DNA of 64,000 nucleotides from Granulicella sp. dw_53. GTDB lineage: Bacteria > Acidobacteriota > Terriglobia > Terriglobales > Acidobacteriaceae. Made by a program: the position numbers and the translations under genes. Below are positions 16,984 to 25,496 of the stretch, one piece after another. The stretch's first letter is position 1, and the number at the start of each line of letters is the position of its first letter. The notes beneath the pieces are model-generated. The model searched no databases, was not told the origin of the DNA, and worked only from the letters and a program-made list of their open reading frames with translations. Where the stretch lies: NCBI RefSeq assembly GCF_018449545.1, contig NZ_JAAVUR010000005.1, forward strand, positions 310,001-374,000. Reading direction: 5' to 3'.

Positions 16984-18360
16984 ATGAGACGGATCGACCG
17001 TTCGCACCTTGCCAGTCAGAGACATCGGATCGTGCTGGCTTTGGCGCTGATGTGCCTCGCGCAGAGATCATACGCGCAGAACTCGTCCAGCGAACGCCAA
17101 GTCATCGTGATCTCCATCGATGGTTTGACTCCCGTAGAGTACGAAGAGCTAGCGGCTCATCACCTGCAAATCCCGAATCTTGAGGCAATGCGTGCAGGTG
17201 GCTGCGCGTCGCCTGGAGTGTTGGTCACTCTGCCGGCGAGTACGTATCCCAATCACACTGCGATGATCACTGGCGTTCCTCCGGCGCTTCATGGAGTTAT
17301 CAGCAACACTCCGATCGATCCCTTCAACCTGGAGAACGGCGGTTGGTACTACTACGCCGACAAGATCAAGGTTCCGACGCTCTGGCAGGTGATGCGCCGC
17401 GCTGGGGTGAAGACCGCGGCGGTTTCGTGGCCCGTGACAGTGGGAGCGGAGATCGACTACCTGTTGCCGGAGTATCGTCCTGTGCGGACGGAGGAGGATG
17501 CGGCGCTGATGCGTGCTCTCTCTACACCCGGACTCTTCCACGAGGCTGAGGTGATGGGGAAGGACAGTGGTCCTGCGATGGGAGACGCGTGGCGAACGGA
17601 GGCAGTGATCGATATCCTCCGTACGCGCAAGCCGCAGATGATGTTCCTGCACCTGAGCGGATTGGATGAGGCGCAGCACAAGTATGGGCCGCATTCGCCG
17701 GAGTCGCATGCCGAGCTTGAGGTGCTGGATGGCGATATCGGCAAGATACGGCGATCGGTCGAGACTAGCGGAAAGGCTGGGAATACGGCTTGGATCATCG
17801 TCTCCGATCACGGGTTTCTGGCGGTGTCGAAGGTGATGAATCCTATGGTCGCGCTTCGCGAGGCTGGTCTGATCACGACCGATGCCAATGGCAAGGTGAC
17901 CGCTTGGAAGGTATATCCTCGCAACCACACTGGATCGCTCTTCCTGGAGGCTAAGGACAAGGGCGATGCTCAGAGTATCGCGAAGGCGACTGCGGTGATG
18001 CAGGAGCTGGCGAAGGATCCAGAGAATGGGATCGCCAAGCTAGATTCCGTCGAGGATCTGAAGGGTTTGGGCGCAGATCCGGATGCGTTTCTGGCGGCGG
18101 AAGCTGCTCCAGGATTTGGTTTCGGCAACGGCATTAGCGGGCCGTTGCGGACGAGCTCTGCGCAGAAGGGCGCTCATGGATACAGCCCTTCGCTGGCGGA
18201 GATGCATGCTTCGTTCATCCTGTTCGGAGCGGGAGTTCAGCCTTGCAAATCATTGCCTGGCGTGAGGATTATGGATGTGGGGCCAACTGCTGCAGCGTTG
18301 TTAGGTGTGACGATGCCGAATACACAGGGCGTCGCTGTGGACCACGTCGCGGGCCGATAG
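16984..18360 (+). CDS. Alkaline phosphatase superfamily protein (nucleotide pyrophosphatase/phosphodiesterase-like), secreted
   Basis: About 458 residues with a signal peptide ending near QRSYAQ. Core motifs of the ENPP branch: VISIDGLTPVEYE (metal Asp), LPASTYPNHTAMITGVPPA with the nucleophile Thr in STYPNHT, HLSGLDEAQHKYGPHS (Asp and His metal ligands) and VSDHGF. It should hydrolyse phosphodiesters or phosphomonoesters in the periplasm with two zinc ions. The frame is open back to 16786, but the chosen ATG 16984 has AGAGGT upstream and begins directly before the signal peptide, downstream of the promoter. Preceded by the GTATAC operator and followed by mmsA. Confidence 0.87.
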   Translation: MRRIDRSHLASQRHRIVLALALMCLAQRSYAQNSSSERQVIVISIDGLTPVEYEELAAHHLQIPNLEAMRAGGCASPGVLVTLPASTYPNHTAMITGVPPALHGVISNTPIDPFNLENGGWYYYADKIKVPTLWQVMRRAGVKTAAVSWPVTVGAEIDYLLPEYRPVRTEEDAALMRALSTPGLFHEAEVMGKDSGPAMGDAWRTEAVIDILRTRKPQMMFLHLSGLDEAQHKYGPHSPESHAELEVLDGDIGKIRRSVETSGKAGNTAWIIVSDHGFLAVSKVMNPMVALREAGLITTDANGKVTAWKVYPRNHTGSLFLEAKDKGDAQSIAKATAVMQELAKDPENGIAKLDSVEDLKGLGADPDAFLAAEAAPGFGFGNGISGPLRTSSAQKGAHGYSPSLAEMHASFILFGAGVQPCKSLPGVRIMDVGPTAAALLGVTMPNTQGVAVDHVAGR

Positions 18361-18436
18361 AGCTCTCGAAGGTTCATAATGTTTGGAGATTTTGAGACTA
18401 TTCTCGGTTCGCCGGAAAAAATGAGGTAACGAAATT

Positions 18437-19978
18437 ATGTCTACTGTTGTGACTCCCGACTTGACTTCTGTATCGAACGAGACTGTCCGCACGATCAACC
18501 ATTGGATTAACGGCAAAGCGGTGGCCGGCACCTCCGGCCGAACCAGCGATGTTTACAACCCTGCGACCGGACGGGTGCAGGCCAAGGTGGCCCTAGCCAA
18601 CCGTGCGGAGATGGACATGGCGGTCGACGCTGCCGTGGCGGCGTTTCCGGGCTGGGCCGCGCAGCCTCCCTTGCGGCGCGCGCGGGTGCTGTTTCGCTTC
18701 CGGGAGCTGTTTGAGCAGCATCTCGATAAGTTTGCCGAGTTGATCACATCGGAGCATGGCAAGGTGCTCTCCGATGCCAAGGGCGAGGCGACACGCGGGT
18801 TGGAGGTCGTCGAGTTCGCGACCGGAATTCCGCATCTGCTGAAGGGCGAGTTCTCCGAGCAGGTTGGGACCGACATCGATAGCTGGTCGATGCGGCAACC
18901 GCTGGGCGTCGTTGCAGGCATTACGCCGTTCAACTTCCCGGCGATGGTGCCGATGTGGATGTTTCCTGTCGCGCTGGCTTGCGGCAACTGTTTCATCCTG
19001 AAGCCTAGCGAGCGCGATCCGAGCGCTTCGCTGTTGATCGCGGAGTTGCTGAAGAAGGCGGGCCTTCCGGATGGCGTCTTCAGCGTCGTTCACGGCGATA
19101 AGGAGGCTGTCGACCTCATTCTGGAGCACCCGTCGATCCAGGCGGTGAGCTTCGTCGGTTCGACGCCGATTGCGGAGTACGTCTACCGGACGGGAACAGC
19201 GAACGGCAAGCGCGTCCAGGCTCTGGGCGGAGCGAAGAACCACATGATCGTGATGCCGGACGCGGATCTGGATCAGGCCGCGGACGCGCTGGTAGGCGCT
19301 GCCTATGGCTCGGCCGGAGAGCGCTGCATGGCGATCTCGGTTGCGGTTGCCGTGACCAATGCGACTGCGGATGCGCTGATCGAGAAGCTGACTCCGCGCA
19401 TTGCGAAGTTGCTAGTGGCCGATGGCACCAATCCTGCCGCTGAGCTGGGGCCGCTGGTGACAGGCATCCACCTCGAAAAGGTACGAGGCTACGTCGAGCT
19501 TGGAGCCAAAGAGGGCGCCGAGTTGCTGGTCGACGGGCGCGATGCCGCGCTTCCGCGAGGCGACGGCTTCTTCCTGGGAGCCTGTCTGTTCGACCATGTG
19601 AAGCCGGAGATGCGGATCTACAAGGAAGAGATCTTCGGGCCGGTGCTGGGCATCGTGCGGGCTCGCGACTTCGAGACTGCGCTGGAGTTGATCAACGACC
19701 ACGAGTTCGGCAACGGCACTGCGATCTTTACCCGCGACGGCGATACCGCACGCACCTTCGTCCACAAGGTGAAGGTGGGCATGGTGGGGGTCAACGTACC
19801 GATTCCGGTGCCGATGGCGTTCCATAGCTTCGGTGGATGGAAGCGCTCTCTCTTCGGCGATCATGCGATGCATGGGCCGGAGGGTGTTCGCTTCTACACG
19901 CGGATCAAGACGGTGACGGCACGCTGGCCCACGGGTATCCGCGTGGGTGTCGATACGAGCATGCCTACGCTGGGGTAG
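18437..19978 (+). CDS. mmsA: CoA-acylating methylmalonate/malonate-semialdehyde dehydrogenase
   Basis: A 513-residue aldehyde dehydrogenase of the MmsA/IolA type, converting methylmalonate or malonate semialdehyde plus CoA and NAD to propionyl- or acetyl-CoA. Catalytic Cys297 lies in GSAGERCMA, and the usual general-base Glu block is replaced by [14 protein letters not shown], a hallmark of Mms[16 protein letters not shown] is also diagnostic. It completes valine, inositol and beta-alanine breakdown. Located 76 bp after the phosphodiesterase gene and probably co-transcribed from the GTATAC-controlled promoter, it may finish the product of the class III aminotransferase at 25497. A large imperfect hairpin follows the stop. 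Confidence 0.95.
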   Translation: MSTVVTPDLTSVSNETVRTINHWINGKAVAGTSGRTSDVYNPATGRVQAKVALANRAEMDMAVDAAVAAFPGWAAQPPLRRARVLFRFRELFEQHLDKFAELITSEHGKVLSDAKGEATRGLEVVEFATGIPHLLKGEFSEQVGTDIDSWSMRQPLGVVAGITPFNFPAMVPMWMFPVALACGNCFILKPSERDPSASLLIAELLKKAGLPDGVFSVVHGDKEAVDLILEHPSIQAVSFVGSTPIAEYVYRTGTANGKRVQALGGAKNHMIVMPDADLDQAADALVGAAYGSAGERCMAISVAVAVTNATADALIEKLTPRIAKLLVADGTNPAAELGPLVTGIHLEKVRGYVELGAKEGAELLVDGRDAALPRGDGFFLGACLFDHVKPEMRIYKEEIFGPVLGIVRARDFETALELINDHEFGNGTAIFTRDGDTARTFVHKVKVGMVGVNVPIPVPMAFHSFGGWKRSLFGDHAMHGPEGVRFYTRIKTVTARWPTGIRVGVDTSMPTLG

Positions 19979-19988
19979 GTCTCCTTTC

Positions 19989-20038
19989 CCGGGGGGTGCC
20001 CCTTCGCGTCTTTGTGCTTGCGAAGGGGGCGCCCCCGG
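19989..20038. repeat. Long imperfect hairpin downstream of mmsA
   Basis: Two 19-bp arms (19989-20007 and 20020-20038) pair at 16 positions, with a 3-nt internal mismatch and a 12-nt loop. No T-run follows, so it is more likely a REP-like element or mRNA-stabilising hairpin than a classical terminator. Its CCCCTTCGC arm resembles pieces of the dispersed repeat at 20545 and 25299. Confidence 0.6.
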
Positions 20039-20544
20039 AAAATTAACCTTCTCACCCACCGCTTTTAACCCACAAAGCCGAAAGGCATCCAACCAACTTC
20101 TGGGATGTCGTAAAAACTAAACCGAAGTCGCCACCCCTCTGCCGAAACGAGGCTCCTGCGTGCGAACTACTTGCTAGTTAGGATGGGGACCCCGAATGAA
20201 GGCGAAGCCCGAAACGACAGATCTATCTTCCTTGCTTGTTCTCCCCAAACCCCAGCAAAATCACTTGTCAAGTCCCAAAATCGCCATCTCTTTCAAAACA
20301 AAGCAAATAAATCGAAATAAAAGTGGCACTTTAGTTTCAAGCAAATCCGTAAACTAGATTTAGAGATCAAAAAAAGCAGGCTCGGCTCCGCAGCCGGGGC
20401 ATAACTCTTTTATTTGTGCCTATTTGGATGTAAGCCTTTTGTTTCAAGAATCTGAAATCAGAGGCCCCCTAAGCGCTTCAAAAAAACCCGCTTACGCGCG
20501 GGCAAGGGGGGCACCCCCTGCTACTCCCGTTCGGGGTTGGGTAG

Positions 20545-20595
20545 CACCCTTCGCAAGAACAAAGGCGCGAAGGATGAGGCACCCGGGCGGTTGTG
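20545..20595. repeat. Dispersed repeat, copy 1
   Basis: Contains CACCCTTCGCAAG, AAGGCGCGAAGGATGAGGC and ACCCGGGCGGTTGTG. The same string with a few substitutions and a 6-nt deletion occurs at 25299-25343. CCTTCGC/GCGAAGG within it can form a hairpin. Such elements are frequent between genes in Acidobacteriaceae in my recollection; family membership would need a genome search. Confidence 0.65.
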
Positions 20596-20769
20596 GGTGG
20601 GTTGAGGAAGACGGACGTGCTTCGCACGATACCCCACCCTATTTGCGATGAGGCTGCAAAAAGGGTGGGGCACCCGCTTTTGTGCTACTTCGGTTTAGAG
20701 CGGGTAGTACGATCCCATAGGCGAGTTGCTCTCTCGAATATTAGAAGGCTGCAGTAAGAAAGGAACGAT

Positions 20770-21747
20770 ATGCAGGCCTATGTGGTTGAAGAGGTCGGCG
20801 GCGGTTTTCGGAAGGTCGATCTTTCTCGTCCCGCGCTCAAAGCGAATCAGGTTTTGGTCAGGATTCAAACCAGCGGGGTGAATCCGCTGGATGCCAAGAT
20901 TCGTGCAGGCAAGGCGGCGCATGCGAAGCAGCCGCTTCCAGCGGTGCTTGGTCTAGATATGGCTGGCGTTGTGGAAGAGGTAGCCGCCGGCGTCACTGCC
21001 TTCAGGCCGGGCGACGAGGTCTATGGCATGGTGGGCGGAGTCGGTGGGCTCCAGGGTACTCTTGCAGAGTTCATCGCCGCCGATGCGGACCTGCTCGCGC
21101 ATAAGCCCAAGAATCTTTCGATGCGTGAGGCTGCGGCGCTTCCGTTGATTACGATCACCGCCTGGGAAGGGTTGGTGGATCGCGCAAAGGTTCACGCTGG
21201 CCAGGCCGTGCTGATCCATGCGGGGGCGGGTGGCGTTGGGCACATCGCGATCCAGATTGCGCGCGCTTATGGAGCTAAGGTCTTCGCCACTGTCTCGCCT
21301 GGCAAGCGAAGCCTCGTGGAGGACCTCGGCGCTATACCCATCGACTACCGCTCTTCTTCCGTCGAAGAGTATGTTGCCGCCAACACCGAAGGGAAAGGCT
21401 TCGATATCGTCTACGACACCGTAGGCGGCGCTACGCTGGACGCGTCTTTCCTTGCCGCGAAGCGCTATACCGGCCACGTTGTAAGCTGCCTCGGCTGGGG
21501 ATCGCATTTGCTCGCTCCGCTCTCTTTTCGAGGAGCGACCTACTCCGGCGTGTTTACCCTGTATTCGCTGATCAGTGGCGAGAGCCGTGCGCATCAGGGC
21601 AAGATACTTGCCGATGCGGGAGCACTTGCCGAAGCAGGAGGCTTGAAGCCCATGCTAAGCGACCAACGTTTTTCCATTGCGGAGATTGGCGCGGCCCATG
21701 CTCTGGTCGAATCCGGCGTTGCAGGAAAGGTTGTCGTGGAGCTTTGA
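20770..21747 (+). CDS. Zinc-independent quinone oxidoreductase / medium-chain alcohol dehydrogenase family
   Basis: A 325-residue MDR-superfamily NADPH-dependent oxidoreductase. GroES-like N-domain with GVNPLDAKIRAG and PAVLGLDMAGVVEEV, then a Rossmann domain with AGAGGVGHIAIQIARAYGAKV. The catalytic and structural zinc cysteines of alcohol dehydrogenases are absent, so quinone or enone reduction is the likely activity. The closest named types are Qor and YhdH/YhfP-like reductases. It stands alone after the repeat region with an AAAGGA ribosome site before ATG 20770, and converges on the DUF4157 gene. Confidence 0.88.
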   Translation: MQAYVVEEVGGGFRKVDLSRPALKANQVLVRIQTSGVNPLDAKIRAGKAAHAKQPLPAVLGLDMAGVVEEVAAGVTAFRPGDEVYGMVGGVGGLQGTLAEFIAADADLLAHKPKNLSMREAAALPLITITAWEGLVDRAKVHAGQAVLIHAGAGGVGHIAIQIARAYGAKVFATVSPGKRSLVEDLGAIPIDYRSSSVEEYVAANTEGKGFDIVYDTVGGATLDASFLAAKRYTGHVVSCLGWGSHLLAPLSFRGATYSGVFTLYSLISGESRAHQGKILADAGALAEAGGLKPMLSDQRFSIAEIGAAHALVESGVAGKVVVEL

Positions 21748-21817
21748 ACCAGCGGGGAATGGATTCAGGAATGCGAATCCTGCGCTTATTCCCCTAGAGT
21801 TTCTGCGCAGATTGCGA

Positions 21818-23419
21818 CTACCCATGCCTCTCTATTTGCGGCTTGACGTCGATAGCGTGGGAGTTGTTAAGCGCAATAAGATACTTAAGCACATCGCGGC
21901 CGATGCCGTGCCACATCATGTAAGGTATGTCTCTTTGCATCTGGCGAAATTCGAGAATCGTTCCACGATGCCTTTCATTGTTTGGTCTTGTGCGGCCCAC
22001 TGGATCGAATCGAAAACCTAAGAGCCCTAGCGCCCGCAATCGATGGGAACCATCCACAGCAAGTAAATTGGGATTTCCGGCTTTGGTTAGACGATCCGTT
22101 CCGGTCGCCATGTCTTTGAGCCAATTGTGGCGTGTCAACGAAATTTCCGCGCCTGGACGAGGACCAGAGGGACCATCTGTAATTCTTTGGTTGATCAGCC
22201 GCTGGCCTCCTGTATTTGGCATATTCGCAGCGTTCAGACAATAGTCGACCCATTTTTCCGGAGAACTTTCGAAAAATTGACGTTCCGCGATGGGGAGCTG
22301 TTTGAACATACTGGCAAAGTCGGTTCGGGCCATCGTGTATGCGACGTCCTTAACATATGCGCGAGCTCCCCCTCCTGAACCTTGAATGAGGTACTGACAG
22401 ACGAGGGCAACGAGCCCACGAAGCTTGTTGCTGGGGGCATTCCCAGACACCGGAGGGAGAGCGGCCGCAATGTCTCTCAGTTGGGCGGTCTGGAGGGCAA
22501 AGTAATTCGATTCGGTGCCATACCGCTCGAAGAGTCCGACGTTGGATTGTTGGCGCAGGCGAGACATCTCCGCAAATAGATCAGGAACGCGTCCGAGGCG
22601 CACGCCTACCGTGAGTTGAGGCTGCGCCATAATGTCTTCGCCGTCGGGCTTGATTACGATGGAACTGTCGATGCCGCTCATGAAGAGTTGAGGATGGGTT
22701 TTGGGCGTCAGTTGGGGAAGATTGCGATAGAGGCAGAGCTTCGAGATAAATGTGTAGAGCGATCGAAAGACCCGGTCTAATTCCCGCAAGCCATCGTCGG
22801 ATTCTTCGATCGGTGGTTCTATTACGAACTCGATCTCATCCCCATCCGTCTCCATACTCCAACCATTGGCAGAGTTTCTTCCTCCGTACAGCACCGTTTC
22901 TTTGGGTAGGACCGTGTCCCTATTTTCAGGGAGCTTGAAGCGATGAAGAACGAGTGATTTTCGGTAGACCTTCCATCCGGTTTGAAATTCAAATCCAATA
23001 GCAGGCTGGAAGACAAGTGGCTCGGGGAAAAAAGAGGGTAGCTTGCGAGTGATGGTAGAGGGCCGCGTCATCGCTGTAGTGGAAGGACTGAATGAGTTCG
23101 CCTCCGATTCGAGCTGGTCGTCCGTGATGATGCCTGCGAGACCGTTCAGCTTCCCTGACCACTGCTGCAAGCTGTGCATCAGTTCGTGGAAGATCAGACG
23201 CCTTCCGGCGTGCGTGCCCGGATTGTAGGATCCGTGTGCGAAGAGTAGATGAGAGCCGCAGGCGAGCGCCGGGACGCCTAGCGAGGTGGGAAGAGAGCAC
23301 TCCTGAATCTGAACTTCTGAAAAATCTATACGTGTCGACTTCCACAGTTGGACCAACAGATCTTCCGGAAGAGCTTTGAAAGACAATTCATCACCTCGTT
23401 CAAATGCGGGCGGAAGCAA
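21818..23419 (-). CDS. DUF4157 (eCIS-type) protein with ParB-like C-terminal motif
   Basis: A protein of about 533 residues. Residues about 17-90 match the DUF4157 domain: ALPEDLLVQLW, a LGVPALACGSHLLFAHGSYN block, then AGRRLIFHELMHSLQQ with zincin motif H78-E79-x-x-H82. DUF4157 marks proteins tied to extracellular contractile injection systems, often as the leader of a toxin. The middle (about 150-430) is unrecognised. Near residues 456-464, DGSHRLRAL resembles the G-x-x-R box of ParB/sulfiredoxin-like nuclease folds. No eCIS sheath, tube or baseplate gene is nearby. The gene looks lower in GC than its neighbours and stands alone between convergent and tandem genes, suggesting acquisition. 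Start TTG 23419, or TTG 23386, which has GAGG upstream. Function not known. Confidence 0.7.
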   Translation of the reverse strand: MLPPAFERGDELSFKALPEDLLVQLWKSTRIDFSEVQIQECSLPTSLGVPALACGSHLLFAHGSYNPGTHAGRRLIFHELMHSLQQWSGKLNGLAGIITDDQLESEANSFSPSTTAMTRPSTITRKLPSFFPEPLVFQPAIGFEFQTGWKVYRKSLVLHRFKLPENRDTVLPKETVLYGGRNSANGWSMETDGDEIEFVIEPPIEESDDGLRELDRVFRSLYTFISKLCLYRNLPQLTPKTHPQLFMSGIDSSIVIKPDGEDIMAQPQLTVGVRLGRVPDLFAEMSRLRQQSNVGLFERYGTESNYFALQTAQLRDIAAALPPVSGNAPSNKLRGLVALVCQYLIQGSGGGARAYVKDVAYTMARTDFASMFKQLPIAERQFFESSPEKWVDYCLNAANMPNTGGQRLINQRITDGPSGPRPGAEISLTRHNWLKDMATGTDRLTKAGNPNLLAVDGSHRLRALGLLGFRFDPVGRTRPNNERHRGTILEFRQMQRDIPYMMWHGIGRDVLKYLIALNNSHAIDVKPQIERHG

Positions 23420-23574
23420 CGAGCTATGCCATTTATCTCTCGGCCACTACTTCGCCCAGCGCGAGAGACTCCTGACACAAAAGAGTAACCCGTAGGCTTG
23501 CGGATTATTCCCGGCGCACATGAGGAATCTTCTGGGCTGTTTGCGCGCTGAAGTTCAGTGGTGATGGGATGTGG

Positions 23575-25230
23575 TTAGAGGTCGTCGATGTGGAGGGTGA
23601 TGTCGGCGTGTTTCCAGGCTGCGTCGAACTGGGTTTTGACCAGAGCGGCGTCGGCGTCGCGTCTTTGCATGAGGAGGCTTTGCCAGAGACCGAAGAGGGA
23701 GCGGCCGTTGCCGGGGTTCTGCTGGAGGTCGTGGCGGAAGGTGGCCTCGGCTTCTTTGGGCTGGCCGTTGCGTAGCTGTGCTCCGCCGAGGGATTCGCGG
23801 ACGGGGTAGTACCAGTCGGCAGGCTCGTTGTAGGAGAAGGTGTCGAGGGTGGCGACGGCTTTCTGCCATAGGGCGAGGGCTTGGGCTTTATCGCCTTTGG
23901 CCTCTGCGATTCGGGCGTCGAGGACGTTCAAGGTGAGTTCGAAGGTGGTCTTGGCGGGGTTGTTGAAGTCGGTGGCGAGGGCGGGAGGGATGTTCTGGGC
24001 GAAGTCGGCGAGGGCTTTGCGTTCGGCGGATGCCTGTTCGAACTTATGGGTGGCCGCGTAGGCGGAGCCGCGTGCGTAGTGGACCATCGCGGTGACGATG
24101 GGGAGATCTTTGGAGGGCGCGGGGGCGTTTAGGATGGTCTGCCACTGCTTGAAGCGGACGAGGACCCAAGGCTGGGTGGGAAGGTACCACTCCATCTGCT
24201 TGATGGTTGAGACCTGCGGGGCGACGTGGTCGAAGAGCTGGTTTGCGGCCTTCTGGGCGCAGGCGAAGTTGCCCTCCATGCTGCAGGCGGAGGCGAGGAA
24301 GTGCATGTTGTGGGTGTAGTACATGCCGTCGTACATGCTGGGGAGGCCTTCGATGTTCTGGCTGCGGAAGTAGGCACGGTCGGCGTCGACGGCGCGCTCG
24401 TTGGCGATGGCGGAGTTGTTGAAGTCGCCTACGCGCTGGTAGATGTGGGCGGGCATGTGGACGAGGTGTCCGGCGGTGGGGGCGAGGGTCTCAAGCCGTT
24501 TGGCGCTGGGCAGGGCGAGGGATGGGTCGGAGGATGCCTCGACGGCGTGGATGAGGAAGTGGTTGGCGCCGACGTGGTTGGGGTCGCGGAGCAGGACGGA
24601 TTGCAGGGCGTCGACGATCTGGGTGGTGCCTTCGACGGGCTTGCCTTCGGCGGTCCAGAGGCGCCAGGGGTGGAGGTCCATGAGGCTTTCGGCGTAGAGG
24701 GTGGTGGCGTCGAGGTCGTCGGGGTGTTTGGCGACGAGGGCGGCCATGGCCTTGCTGTAGCGCTCTCCCTGGACGTGGAGATCGTGGTTGGAGTCTTGCG
24801 CGTAGCGGTCGGCGAGGGCTTCGATGTAATCGACTTCGATGGCGGGGCCGGTAGTGGCGAGTTGTTTGGCCTTGGTGATGGCGGTGACGGCTTGTTGCTC
24901 GCGGGTGTGGCCGATGTCGATGTCGTTGTAGTTGGGGCCGACGGCCAGGGCTACTCCCCAGAGGGGCATAGCAGCTTTCGGGTCGAGCAGGCTGGCTTTT
25001 TCGAAGGAGCGGCGCGCCTCGTCGTGATTGAAGGCGAAGAGGTAGTCCATGCCTTGATCGAAGAACTTCTGGGCTTCGGGGTTGCTGGTGCGGATGGTGT
25101 GGTGGGAGTTGCCGAGGCCGGAGACGAGAGGGACCGGGCGCTTGTCAGGGTCGCCGGGCATGGGCATGGTCATCTGGGCGAGGGCGAGTTGAGTGGTGAG
25201 GAGGAGAAGGGGGATGGTCGCTTGTCTCAT
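23575..25230 (-). CDS. Secreted TPR-repeat protein
   Basis: A 551-residue protein with a signal peptide (MRQATIPLLLLTTQLALAQ). Tetratricopeptide-like helical repeats follow, for example AQKFFDQGMDYLFAFNHDEARRSFEKASLLDPKAAMPLWG (about 53-92), and again near the C-terminus (PKEAEATFRHDLQQNPGNGRSLFGL). A His-rich stretch HLVHMPAHIYQRVGDF lies mid-protein. Homologues of this layout are common in Acidobacteria without assigned function. It follows the aminotransferase on the same strand after a 266-bp gap containing repeats. Probably periplasmic scaffold or binding protein; no enzyme activity is evident. Confidence 0.8.
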   Translation of the reverse strand: MRQATIPLLLLTTQLALAQMTMPMPGDPDKRPVPLVSGLGNSHHTIRTSNPEAQKFFDQGMDYLFAFNHDEARRSFEKASLLDPKAAMPLWGVALAVGPNYNDIDIGHTREQQAVTAITKAKQLATTGPAIEVDYIEALADRYAQDSNHDLHVQGERYSKAMAALVAKHPDDLDATTLYAESLMDLHPWRLWTAEGKPVEGTTQIVDALQSVLLRDPNHVGANHFLIHAVEASSDPSLALPSAKRLETLAPTAGHLVHMPAHIYQRVGDFNNSAIANERAVDADRAYFRSQNIEGLPSMYDGMYYTHNMHFLASACSMEGNFACAQKAANQLFDHVAPQVSTIKQMEWYLPTQPWVLVRFKQWQTILNAPAPSKDLPIVTAMVHYARGSAYAATHKFEQASAERKALADFAQNIPPALATDFNNPAKTTFELTLNVLDARIAEAKGDKAQALALWQKAVATLDTFSYNEPADWYYPVRESLGGAQLRNGQPKEAEATFRHDLQQNPGNGRSLFGLWQSLLMQRRDADAALVKTQFDAAWKHADITLHIDDL

Positions 25231-25298
25231 GGGTTCTCCGGGGATACTGGTCGCGAGACTACCTTTGGCCTTGGTTATTAGCTTATAAGATCAGTCCC

Positions 25299-25343
25299 CA
25301 CCCTTCGCAAAGGCGCGAAGGATGAAGCACCCGGGCGTTTGTG
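25299..25343. repeat. Dispersed repeat, copy 2
   Basis: Near-identical to 20545-20595 (CACCCTTCGC, AAGGCGCGAAGGATGAAGC, ACCCGGGCG). Just beyond it, about 25397-25453, lies a second palindromic string with CTTCGACTGC and GCTCAGGATGACA. Both fill the gap between the TPR gene and the aminotransferase. Confidence 0.65.
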
Positions 25344-25496
25344 CTTGGTTTCAGATGGCAACGGCTAGAACAAGCAACAGCAAGTGCAACCGCGGGTCCT
25401 TCGACTGCGTCTCTCGGGATGAGGCTGTGAGAGACTTCGCTCAGGATGACATTCTTTATTCTTACTCAGCTTCGAATCATGCTTGTGTTCCGAGAG

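Larger units (their letters stand above)
19979..20769. other. Repeat-bearing intergenic region
   Basis: Nearly 800 bp with no credible gene; the short frames here lack a ribosome site and homology-like features. It contains a GC-rich hairpin right after mmsA (19989-20038), an AT-rich middle part (about 20220-20440) and a second GC-rich block (about 20490-20690) with several CACCC/GGGTG and GCGAAGG palindromic pieces, one matching a copy at 25299. It looks like an accumulation site of dispersed palindromic repeats. Confidence 0.6.

Noticed and set aside
24226..25281. Long plus-strand open frame (351 codons) opposite the TPR gene
   Set aside because: Composition is almost only Val, Gly, Asp and Glu, the mirror of a GC-rich gene on the other strand; no ribosome site or domain.
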